Shown piece by piece: positions 15,930-23,168 of a stretch of DNA of 30,402 nucleotides. Position 1 is the first letter of the stretch. Each line of letters begins with the position of its first letter. A program made the position numbers and the translations under genes. Under the pieces are notes generated by a model that was not told the DNA's origin, ran no database searches, and was given only the letters and a program-made list of their open reading frames with translations. Origin of the DNA: DASSUC01 sp035649895 (GTDB lineage: Bacteria > Actinomycetota > Actinomycetes > Mycobacteriales > Micromonosporaceae); contig DASRIS010000098.1 in the NCBI GenBank assembly GCA_035649895.1, forward strand, positions 1 to 30,402. The letters run 5' to 3'.

Positions 15930-17621
15930 GTGCCTCACTACTCTGGGGCGCATGACTCGATCGAGCCGCCCGTGAGCCGCTTTGTCGACGCCGTCGTCGC
16001 CACCGCCGCGCGGTCACCGCGCAGCATGATCACCGGCGAGCCCGCCGCCCCCGTCCAGCGCAGCTGGGCCGAGCTGCACACCGCGGCCCGCCGGAGCGCG
16101 GCCAGCCTGGTTGAGGCCGGGCTCCGGCCCGGGCAGGCGGTCGCGGTCCTCGGCGGTGACCCGGCCGAGATCGCCCGGGTCGCCCAGGCGATCTGGCTGG
16201 CCGGCGGCAGCCTCACCATGCTGCACCAGCCCACCCCCCGCACCGACCTGGCCGTGTGGCGCGAGGACACGCTGCGCGTACTGCGGATGATCGGGGCCGG
16301 CCTGGTCCTGGTCGGCACGCCGTTCGAGCCCGTGGCCGCGGTCCTGGCGGAGCAGGGCATCGCCCACCGCATGATCGCCGGGCTGGACCGCGACGACGGG
16401 GCGTTCACCATCGCCGAGACCGGTGAGGACAGCGTCGCGCTGCTGCAGCTGACCAGCGGCTCGACCGCCGAGCCGCGGGCGGTGCGGATCACCCACGGCA
16501 ACCTCTACCGCAACGTCGCCGACGCCGTCGCCCACCTGCGCTGGGACGAGCGCAGCGACGTGATGGTGTCGTGGCTGCCGCTCTTCCACGACATGGGCAT
16601 GGTGGGCTGCCTGCTGATGCCCATGTTCAGCGGCGTAGGGCTGGTGAGCGTCACCCCGCTGGACTTCCTCAGCCGCCCGATGCTCTGGGCCGAGCTGATC
16701 AGCAGGTACGGCGGCACGATCACCACCGCGCCCAACTTCGCCTGGGCGATCCTGACCCGCCAGCTGGCCCGGGCCGAGCCCGGCTCGCTGGACCTGTCCC
16801 GGCTGCGCATCGCCGGCAACGGGGCCGAGCCCGTCGACCCGTCCACAATGGAGGCCTTCACCCGGGTCGCGGCCGGGTTCGGGCTGCGGCCGGAGGCGGT
16901 CAACTGCTGCTACGGCGCGGCCGAGAGCACGCTGGTCATCTCCATGTCCGAGCTCGCCGACCCGATGCTCGTCGACGTGGTGGACGCCCTGGAGCTGGAG
17001 AAGAACCGCCGGGCCGTGCCGGCCGACCCCGACACCACCGCGGGCGTACGGCGGCTGCCCCTGCTCGGGCCGCCGTTCCCGAGCGTGGCGGTGCGCGTGG
17101 TGGACGACGACGGCGCGGTGCTCGGCGAGCGCGAGGTCGGCCGGATCCTGCTGAGCGGGGATTCGGTGACCACCACGTACCTCACCCGGGACGGGGTCCG
17201 CAGCGCCCGCGACGCCGACGGGTGGCTCGACATCGGCGACGAGGGCTACCTCACCGGCGGGCAGATCGTGGTCTGCGGCCGCCGCAAGGAGGTCATCATC
17301 ATGGGCGGGCGCAACCTCTACCCGACCGACATCGAGCGCGCCGCCGCCGCGGTCGACGGGGTACGCGAAGGCAACGTCGCCGCGGTACGGCTGATGCCCG
17401 GCGAGGGCGTGGCCCGGGAGTCGTTCGCGGTCCTGGTCGAGTCCCGCCTGGCCGGCGACCCGTCGGCCGAGGAGCGGATCGTCGCCGCGGTCACCACCAG
17501 CATCGTGTCCGAAGTGGACGCACGACCAGCCCTCGTGACCATCCTGCCGCCGGGCAGCCTGCCCAAGACCCCCTCGGGCAAGCTGCGCCGCGACGCCGCC
17601 CGGGCCCTGCTCAACCGCTGA
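15930..17621 (+). CDS. fatty acyl-AMP ligase (FAAL-type adenylating enzyme)
   Basis: An ANL-superfamily enzyme of about 563 residues. The P-loop-like motif is LLQLTSGSTAEPRAVRITHG, followed by SWLPLFHDMGM, the FAAL/FadD32-style block PLDFLSRPMLWAELISRYGG with PNFAWAI, then CCYGAAESTL, DIGDEGYL and the C-terminal lysine segment LPKTPSGKLRRD. FAALs activate fatty acids as adenylates and pass them to an ACP rather than to CoA. The partner is very likely the N-terminal ACP of the divergent PKS. The start is uncertain: GTG at 15930 lies 8 nt after a TAGTCT -10-like box (leaderless), while GTG at 15972 gives the family-like opening SRFVDAVVATAA. Neither has a Shine-Dalgarno. The frame is open far upstream, but only as antisense of the PKS. 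Confidence 0.88.
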   Translation: MPHYSGAHDSIEPPVSRFVDAVVATAARSPRSMITGEPAAPVQRSWAELHTAARRSAASLVEAGLRPGQAVAVLGGDPAEIARVAQAIWLAGGSLTMLHQPTPRTDLAVWREDTLRVLRMIGAGLVLVGTPFEPVAAVLAEQGIAHRMIAGLDRDDGAFTIAETGEDSVALLQLTSGSTAEPRAVRITHGNLYRNVADAVAHLRWDERSDVMVSWLPLFHDMGMVGCLLMPMFSGVGLVSVTPLDFLSRPMLWAELISRYGGTITTAPNFAWAILTRQLARAEPGSLDLSRLRIAGNGAEPVDPSTMEAFTRVAAGFGLRPEAVNCCYGAAESTLVISMSELADPMLVDVVDALELEKNRRAVPADPDTTAGVRRLPLLGPPFPSVAVRVVDDDGAVLGEREVGRILLSGDSVTTTYLTRDGVRSARDADGWLDIGDEGYLTGGQIVVCGRRKEVIIMGGRNLYPTDIERAAAAVDGVREGNVAAVRLMPGEGVARESFAVLVESRLAGDPSAEERIVAAVTTSIVSEVDARPALVTILPPGSLPKTPSGKLRRDAARALLNR

Positions 17622-17642
17622 ACCGCGCGATGGAGGCACAAC

Positions 17643-19811
17643 ATGCGATCACTCGACCAGGCTCGCGCCGTCTGTGAGACCTACCTGCCCGGCCTGATCG
17701 ACGGCCTGGCGCAGATCCCGTTCGAGAAGCGGGAGGCCCCGGGCGGGGCCACCCTGCCGGTGTTCCGCAGCAGCCGCGGCCCCAGCCTGGTGATCCCGCG
17801 GGACTACGGCGGGCTCGGGGCAACCCCGCTCGACGCCGTACGGGTCGCGCGGGCGGTCGGCTCCTACTCCCCCTCGCTGGCGGTGGCGGCCACCATGCAC
17901 CACTTCTCGGTGGCGACCCTGTTCGCCTTCGCCGAGAGCGTGAAAAAGTCCGGCATGGAGTGGGCCCTGCTGGAGGCGATCACCAACAACAACCTCCTGG
18001 TCGCCTCGGGCTTCGCCGAGGGGCGCCCGGACCAGGGCATCCTCTCCCCCACCATGACCGCGGTGGCGGCCGAGGGCGGCTACCTGGTCAACGGCTCCAA
18101 GAAGCCGTGCTGCCTGACCCACTCGATGGACCTGCTCACCGCCAGCCTGGCGCTGCCGCAGCCGGGCGGCGGGCACCAGACCGCGTTCCTGCTCATCCCC
18201 TCGACCCTGCCCGGCATCTCCCGGCACCCGTTCTGGGCCAGCTCGGTGCTGGCCGGGGCCGAGAGCGACGAGGTACGCCTCACCGACGTGCTGGTCGAGG
18301 AGAACCTGGTGATCCCGACCGAGACCGGTCCGGACGGCACCATCGACGAGCTGCAGACGATGGGGTTCATCTGGTTCGAGCTGCTCATCTGCGCCTCGTA
18401 CCTGGGCATGGCCAGCGCGCTGGTGGAGCGCACGCTGACCGGCCGGCGCGGGGCGACCAGCGACCGGGCCGCCCTGGGCGCCCGGCTGGAGACGGCCACC
18501 CTGCTGGTGGAGGGGGCGGCCCGCGCGGTGATGTCCGGCGAGACCGGCAACGACGGCCTGGCCAACGTGCTGATGTCCCGCTACGGCGCGCAGGACGCCA
18601 TCGGCGACGCCACGCGGCAGGCCGCCGAGCTGCTCGGCGGCATGGCCTTCATCGGCTCCAACGAGCTGGCGTACCTGGTCGCCGCCTGCCAGTGCCTGGC
18701 CTACCACCCGCCGTCGCGGACGAGCGTGGCCTCGTCCCTTGTGGAGTACCTGGAGGGCAGCGGCCCGCTGCTGATGGCCGAGGCGCCCCGGCAGCCGGCC
18801 GCGGCCGGCGGGGCCGAGCCGGCGGCGGCGCAGCCCGCGGCGGAGCCGGAGCCGGCGACCAGCGCGCACGACGCCGCGGACTGGGACAAGGCGGCGTCCC
18901 TGTTCGACGGGGGCGACACGCTGCGGCTCACCGCCCGCGACTGCGACCTGAAGTACTGGTTCGCCAACGTGCCGCAGCGGACGCTGCGCGGCAACGTCGT
19001 GGGCTACGCCCCCGAGGTCACCACCCCGGCCTTCCTGCGCGAGCCCGGACCGCTGCGCGAGGCGCTCATGCAGGAGGTCGCCTTCCGCGCCCTGGCCGAG
19101 GAGCGCGCCGCAAGGGCCATCGGGTACGTGGTGGCGTGCGCGCCGGACTCGACCACCATGGAGTTCTACGCCACCCAGCTGTTCGACGAGACCCGCCACG
19201 CCATGATCTTCCGCAACCACCTACAGAACCTCGGGGTAGGCGAGAAGGAGATCCCGGAGGTGATCGAGCAGCTGACAAAGCTCGACCGGGAGACGATCCT
19301 CAACCCGCTGGAGGAGGTCGGCCTGCCGATCGTCCGGGAGCACCACGACTTCATCGGCGGGGTGGTGCTGCTGACCGTGCTGGTGGAGGGGTTCCTGGCC
19401 CCCTCCTTCGAGCTGAGCGAGCGCAAGTGGCGCCCGATCGACCCGGTGATGGCCGACATGGAGAAGGGCGCCGGCATCGACGAGGTGCGCCACCTCGCGG
19501 TCGGCAGCTCGATCATCCGTGAGCATCTGGGCAGCCACCCGGAGGACAAGGAACGGCTGCTCGACGTGGTGCGCAACGGGATGATGCTCTGGGCGCAGCT
19601 GCCCGTCTTCGACCAGCTCGCCCGCTGGGAGGCGCTGTTCCAGGAGGGCATGGCGCAGCACGCGGACCTGGTCGGCGACTACGAGGTCTGGCCCGGCCGG
19701 CGGCTCATCGACACCACGCCCGAGGAGCGCATCTCCAAGGCGCTGGAGCTGACCGGCACCGTGCACATGACCCGCCTGACCGACATGGGCCTGGGCGAGG
19801 CGCTGATGTGA
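17643..19811 (+). CDS. acyl-CoA dehydrogenase fused to ferritin-like diiron oxidase
   Basis: 722 residues in two parts. Residues 1-385 resemble an acyl-CoA dehydrogenase: YGGLGATPLDAVRVARAVGS, VASGFAEGRPDQG, YLVNGSKKPCC and helical C-terminal bundles ending LAYHPPSR. The usual YEGT segment with the catalytic Glu is not seen. A Pro/Ala linker spans about 385-415. The C-terminal half has two diiron half-sites: Glu487 with Glu516-x2-His519 (DETRH), and Glu582 with Glu614-x2-His617 (DEVRH). This is the pattern of ferritin-like oxidases and N-oxygenases such as VlmB. GGAGG 7 nt before the ATG fixes the start, 21 nt after the FAAL stop, so the two are cotranscribed. The substrate may be the ACP-bound chain or the amine. 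Confidence 0.85.
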   Translation: MRSLDQARAVCETYLPGLIDGLAQIPFEKREAPGGATLPVFRSSRGPSLVIPRDYGGLGATPLDAVRVARAVGSYSPSLAVAATMHHFSVATLFAFAESVKKSGMEWALLEAITNNNLLVASGFAEGRPDQGILSPTMTAVAAEGGYLVNGSKKPCCLTHSMDLLTASLALPQPGGGHQTAFLLIPSTLPGISRHPFWASSVLAGAESDEVRLTDVLVEENLVIPTETGPDGTIDELQTMGFIWFELLICASYLGMASALVERTLTGRRGATSDRAALGARLETATLLVEGAARAVMSGETGNDGLANVLMSRYGAQDAIGDATRQAAELLGGMAFIGSNELAYLVAACQCLAYHPPSRTSVASSLVEYLEGSGPLLMAEAPRQPAAAGGAEPAAAQPAAEPEPATSAHDAADWDKAASLFDGGDTLRLTARDCDLKYWFANVPQRTLRGNVVGYAPEVTTPAFLREPGPLREALMQEVAFRALAEERAARAIGYVVACAPDSTTMEFYATQLFDETRHAMIFRNHLQNLGVGEKEIPEVIEQLTKLDRETILNPLEEVGLPIVREHHDFIGGVVLLTVLVEGFLAPSFELSERKWRPIDPVMADMEKGAGIDEVRHLAVGSSIIREHLGSHPEDKERLLDVVRNGMMLWAQLPVFDQLARWEALFQEGMAQHADLVGDYEVWPGRRLIDTTPEERISKALELTGTVHMTRLTDMGLGEALM

Positions 19812-19863
19812 CTTCTCCCTGAGCATCAGGTCACGCCGCCTTGCCATGTGCTAGCAACTTCTT

Positions 19864-20301
19864 GTGACAACTCTCTACATCCGCGATGTCGATGACGCCG
19901 TGGTCGAGACCCTCAACGAGCGCGCGGCGGCGGCCGGCATGTCACTGTCGGCCTACGTCGCCCGCGAGCTGACGAACATCGCGACGCGACCGACCAATGC
20001 AGAGATAGTCCAGCGGCTCAAAGCCAAGGACCGCTCCGCAGGTCCGTCCACAGGTGAGATCGTCAAGGCGGTACGGGACAGCCGCCGGGTTCATACGTCT
20101 ACCGCAGCAGTGCACCGCGAGGAGGACTGGTACATCGCGCGCTGCCTTGAGCTGGACGTCGCCAGTCAAGGCGAGTCGGTTGGTGAAGCACTATCCAACC
20201 TGCGGGAAGCGGTAGAGACGTACCTGGAGGAAGCCTGCGAGCCAACCATCGAACCCCACTCCGCCGACGTCCCTCCAGATCGCGCCCGCGGCTGGGGCTG
20301 A
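19864..20301 (+). CDS. orphan chimeric antitoxin, FitA/RHH plus HicB-like
   Basis: 145 residues. Residues 1-75 read as a complete FitA/VapB-type antitoxin: a ribbon-helix-helix opening (TTLYIRDVDDAVVETLNERA), SLSAYVARELTNIA and the C-terminal toxin-binding helix TGEIVKAVRDSRR. Residues 79-125 read as a HicB antitoxin fold: VHREEDWYIARCLELDVASQ, then GESVGEALSNLREAVETYLEE. The two families normally pair with different toxins (a PIN-domain RNase and HicA). Neither toxin gene follows; the next gene, 85 nt away, is on the other strand. It starts at a GTG with no clear Shine-Dalgarno. It may be a repressor or a leftover immunity gene. Confidence 0.8.
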   Translation: MTTLYIRDVDDAVVETLNERAAAAGMSLSAYVARELTNIATRPTNAEIVQRLKAKDRSAGPSTGEIVKAVRDSRRVHTSTAAVHREEDWYIARCLELDVASQGESVGEALSNLREAVETYLEEACEPTIEPHSADVPPDRARGWG

Positions 20302-20385
20302 GCCTGAGTCTGAGCTGAGAGCCTGGTAGATATTGTCACGAGACCACCGATGGATGACGGCCCAGCCAGTCAGCAGGTCACTTGG

Positions 20386-20784
20386 TCATCTCACGGGATG
20401 CACTGCCCGCTGGAGACCGCCTTTGGTCGACTCCTGCTCGATGCGTTCGAAGATGTCGGCGTCGGTCTCCTGCTGCCACTGCGGCAGCTCGTCCCAGTCG
20501 GCGACGTAGGATGACTTGGGGTCGGGGATGTGCCTGAGGATCTGCCCGATCCAGCACAGGGCCACGAACCGGCCCTTCTGCGTCCGGGTGAGCTTGGCGG
20601 TCTGCCCGCCGGTGACCTCGACGAACGCGGCCACCTGGTCGTAGACCGCGGTGGCGCTGTCGCGTTCCCATTGAGGGGTGTCCTCCCACGGGGCTACATA
20701 GCCGGGCTTGGGCTCGCCGGGGTAGTGCCGGCGGACACCGGCGATCCACGCCTCGCGGAAGATCTGCCCTCGTTCGAGCTGCAC
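20386..20784 (-). CDS. small protein with an internal duplication
   Basis: 132 residues, not recognised. Two copies of a unit of about 45 residues are visible. The first has AWIAGVRRHYPGEPKPGYVA then PWEDTPQWERDSATAVYDQV; the second has CWIGQILRHIPDPKSSYVAD then WDELPQWQQETDADIFERIE. Shared features are a Trp-Ile pair, Arg-His, a Pro-Lys turn, Tyr-Val-Ala, an acidic Trp and Pro-Gln-Trp. GTG at 20784 has AAGGAG 7 nt upstream. It starts 21 nt after the stop of the XRE-TPR gene on the same strand, so it is probably the second gene of that operon. Confidence 0.75.
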   Translation of the reverse strand: MQLERGQIFREAWIAGVRRHYPGEPKPGYVAPWEDTPQWERDSATAVYDQVAAFVEVTGGQTAKLTRTQKGRFVALCWIGQILRHIPDPKSSYVADWDELPQWQQETDADIFERIEQESTKGGLQRAVHPVR

Positions 20785-20805
20785 TGCGGTTCTCCTTTGC
20801 GGTCG

Positions 20806-22302
20806 TCAGGCAGCGGATGCGCTAGCTACGGTCGCGATCCGCTGATGAAGACGGTGAACGCTGGTGTCGCCGAGCATCGGTACCAGCTGGGTCTGTAGGC
20901 CCCGTAGCCGGCGGGTGATCACGCCCGAGCCGGTCTGCCGCGCGAGGTCCAGTGCCGCGTCGGCGTGCGTGACGAGCATGTCGAGGTCACGGCGTTGGGC
21001 GCCGATCAGCGCAAGGTCTACCAGGACGCTGCCGCGGCGGCGGGTCGACAGGTGCTGGCCCAGCGCGGTGGTGAGGGCGGTCTCGGCAAGATCCGGGCGG
21101 TGCAGCGCGACGTAGCAGGTGCCGCGTTGCTCCGGGAGGCGGGAGCCGTCGAAGCGGAGCCAACCGCCGTTATGGACCGGACCGGTCAGCTGGTGGACCT
21201 GCTCTGCTGTGTTGAGCGCCTGTCGGCAGGGGTCCAGCTGGCCGAGGCCGGCGAATGTCTCGGCCTGGACGGCGGCCACCCAGTGCCGTGTGGACAGTGT
21301 CGCGTCGCCGCGGCGGGCCAGCCCGGCGGCCAGCTCCAGCATCGGCGAGGCCGTCTGGAACTGCCGCTCGTAGACGCTGATGAAGGCATGCCGGGTGAGC
21401 GCACACGCCCACAGGTCGAATGCCTCGGCCTCCTTGCTGGCACTGGCGGCCAGCGCGTAGCAGTGTGCGGCTTCGGTGTACTCGTTGTTGTCGAAGAAGA
21501 TCTCCCCAGCGAGCTGGTACAGGTCTGCCGCCAGTACGCATAGGCGGTGACGCAGCTCGAGGGACTGTGGCTGGCGGAGGCTGTCGAGCAGGACCTTGAT
21601 CTGCCCGCGGACCAGTGGGAGCGTGCTGGCCTTGGAGGTGGACAGGACAAAGACCTGCCATAGGTGGGAGTTGAGCGTCCCGTACTCGCCTACCGTCTCG
21701 GAGTCAAGCCGACCGGTTCCGTCGATGGCGTACGCCACCCGTTCCTGGTCAACGGGCACGGCCAGCACGGCGCTGGCCATACTGACCAGGCGCAGCAGCT
21801 CACGGCGGTTCATGTCGTCAGTATCCGGACTGTCCTGCCGGCTCCCGCCGTCGAGCGTCACAGCGGGATCGTCCGGAGGGGGTGCCGGAGCCGCCTGCTG
21901 TGGCGGAGGCCTGAACCACAGCAGCGGCTCGGGGATGCGCAGGGTCCGCGCCCATCGGGCGAGGTTGTCGAGCTGGCGAACGGGTGCTCCGGTCTCGATG
22001 CGGCTGATCTGCGCCTGGGTCAGCCCCAGCCACCCGCCGACCACCTCCTGTGGGATGCCGTCCTTGCCGTACGCCGCCAGATGGTACGGGTGTTTGCGGT
22101 AGGCCCGGCACACCTGGCCGATGTGCTGAGCGGCGAAGGCGTCCCGGAACTGAGCTGTCTCCCAGAACTCCACCGGGACCTGCGGCGGGGTGGTACGCAG
22201 CGCGGCGAGCTTCTTCTCGCACTGACCGCACAGGTCTCCAACGCGATATCGCCCCAGGCGCGTCCCGCAACGGCAGTAACGCGGCGTCCGGCTCTCCCGC
22301 AT
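20806..22302 (-). CDS. XRE-family regulator with C-terminal TPR-like domain
   Basis: 498 residues. The N-terminus has a zinc-ribbon-like CRCG and CGQC pair. A helix-turn-helix follows (PQEVVGGWLGLTQAQISRIE, then RQLDNLARWARTL), then a Pro-rich linker and a MNRRELLRL segment. The remainder is helical, TPR-like repeats (LAADLYQLAGEIFFDNNEY, then AAHCYALAASASKEAEAFDL, and so on). This architecture is common among actinobacterial regulators, whose TPR part may bind a peptide or another ligand. ATG at 22302 is chosen because the Cys motif follows it directly; the frame continues upstream without good signals. It is divergent from the nucleotide-type operon, which it may control. Confidence 0.88.
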   Translation of the reverse strand: MRESRTPRYCRCGTRLGRYRVGDLCGQCEKKLAALRTTPPQVPVEFWETAQFRDAFAAQHIGQVCRAYRKHPYHLAAYGKDGIPQEVVGGWLGLTQAQISRIETGAPVRQLDNLARWARTLRIPEPLLWFRPPPQQAAPAPPPDDPAVTLDGGSRQDSPDTDDMNRRELLRLVSMASAVLAVPVDQERVAYAIDGTGRLDSETVGEYGTLNSHLWQVFVLSTSKASTLPLVRGQIKVLLDSLRQPQSLELRHRLCVLAADLYQLAGEIFFDNNEYTEAAHCYALAASASKEAEAFDLWACALTRHAFISVYERQFQTASPMLELAAGLARRGDATLSTRHWVAAVQAETFAGLGQLDPCRQALNTAEQVHQLTGPVHNGGWLRFDGSRLPEQRGTCYVALHRPDLAETALTTALGQHLSTRRRGSVLVDLALIGAQRRDLDMLVTHADAALDLARQTGSGVITRRLRGLQTQLVPMLGDTSVHRLHQRIATVASASAA

Positions 22303-22349
22303 CGGTCCGACCTGGCTCGTTGACGTCCTCAGCTGTGCTCCGCTCCGAA

Positions 22350-22355
22350 AGTCTA
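22350..22355 (-). promoter_or_regulatory. putative -10 of the XRE-TPR gene
   Basis: TAGACT on the minus strand (22355-22350) fits TANNNT and would start transcription about 40 nt before the ATG at 22302. No convincing -35 is seen at the expected distance. Confidence 0.25.
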
Positions 22356-22624
22356 GCCACTGACGATCACGGTACGCGCTCCGGCTGCCGGCGCCTATGC
22401 ATGGCGCGTATACGGCCCGTGCCCCGCTGTAGCTGCTGACGATGGTCCGCGCGCTGCAGCCTGCCACCCGCCACACGCATATCGACATCCGTTTCTTGGC
22501 ATGTCGGGCCGTCTGTCACGTTGAGACCGTTCCGTCGAAGGCGACACGTCAATCCCGCGAAGGTCATCCGACTGGGGGCTGCGAGGTCTGCCGACGTCGC
22601 CCAACCGCGCCGAGAGGAGCAAGC

Positions 22625-22699
22625 GTGGATCACCGTATCGACCGAGCATGGCGCCTCGCGGCGGCTGGCGCATCGATGTGTCCATGCAGGACACCGTGA
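22625..22699 (+). CDS. 24-codon ORF with strong ribosome site, possible leader
   Basis: GTG at 22625 is preceded by AGGAG (22615-22619) at 5 nt, the best ribosome site in this gap. It opens only 24 codons (VDHRIDRAWRLAAAG, then ASMCPCRTP) before TGA at 22697-22699. It could be a leader peptide for the operon starting near 22902, or the first part of a gene whose frame has been lost. Confidence 0.25.
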   Translation: MDHRIDRAWRLAAAGASMCPCRTP

Positions 22700-22736
22700 T
22701 GTGCGTCGGCCTCGTCTCCCCAGCCGGTCAAGCCGG

Positions 22737-22895
22737 ATGGCCGTCGCGTACGAGTGGCGGGACCGTACTGGCCGGCGCTGGACATTCGAGCGGCGCGCCT
22801 TGTCGCCACTCGACCGGCCGCCGGTTCCTCTACCGACGTCGTGGGTTGGTCGCTGGGGCCGTGGCATCCGGGTTGTTAACGACTACGAGCGGTGA
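22737..22895 (+). CDS. 52-residue ORF before the operon, doubtful
   Basis: ATG at 22737 opens 52 residues (MAVAYEWRDRTGRRWTFERR and a Pro/Trp-containing end, VNDYER). About 77 % of its third codon positions are G or C, and the stop lies 6 nt before the next ATG, as expected for the first gene of an operon. There is no good Shine-Dalgarno. The frame remains open upstream to 22521. It may be the remnant or the true end of a longer protein. Confidence 0.35.
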   Translation: MAVAYEWRDRTGRRWTFERRALSPLDRPPVPLPTSWVGRWGRGIRVVNDYER

Positions 22896-22901
22896 TGCGT
22901 G

Positions 22902-23168
22902 ATGGCTACCTACGGCGGCGCTGCGACGGACCAGATCGGCAACGCCCAGGAGGTGCTCGATCAGCACCTGGTGTCCAGCGCCACGGGGCTGTGCGTGGCC
23001 TGCGGTATCCCCGGACCTTGCCAGCGACGGGAGACGGCCGGCGCGCTGTTCTTCGTGGTCCGGCGGTTGCCATGCCGCCGGTCCGGCACGACCCGCCCCG
23101 AGCTGGTCGGTACGGCGGATCGGCGGCAGGGCACTTGTGACCCATGCGGCGGCGTGAGACGACGATGA
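22902..23168 (+). CDS. small Cys-containing hypothetical protein
   Basis: 88 residues. The core AQEVLDQHLVSSATGLCVAC, then GIPGPCQRRETA, has a CxxCGxxGPC motif that looks like a metal-binding knuckle. It resembles short conserved actinobacterial proteins of unknown function that I recall with the same HLVSSATGLC and GPC elements. ATG at 22902 directly follows a GTG (22899); either could start it. Its TGA overlaps the ATG of the glycosyltransferase gene (ATGA), so it is the head of a coupled operon. The Arg/Cys-rich end is less conserved in style. Confidence 0.65.
   Translation: MATYGGAATDQIGNAQEVLDQHLVSSATGLCVACGIPGPCQRRETAGALFFVVRRLPCRRSGTTRPELVGTADRRQGTCDPCGGVRRR

Larger units (their letters stand above)
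22303..22901. other. 600-bp divergent region with two doubtful small ORFs
   Basis: This region separates the leftward XRE-TPR gene from the rightward operon and must hold both promoters. Apart from the two small ORFs listed separately, the open frames on either strand are Arg/Pro/Ser-rich and lack start signals. I see no tRNA, CRISPR or long repeat. Confidence 0.5.

Noticed and set aside
16014..17639. 541-codon minus-strand frame opposite the FAAL
   Set aside because: It is the mirror of an enzyme with clear adenylation motifs, and its His/Gly/Val/Arg-rich composition has no fold signature.
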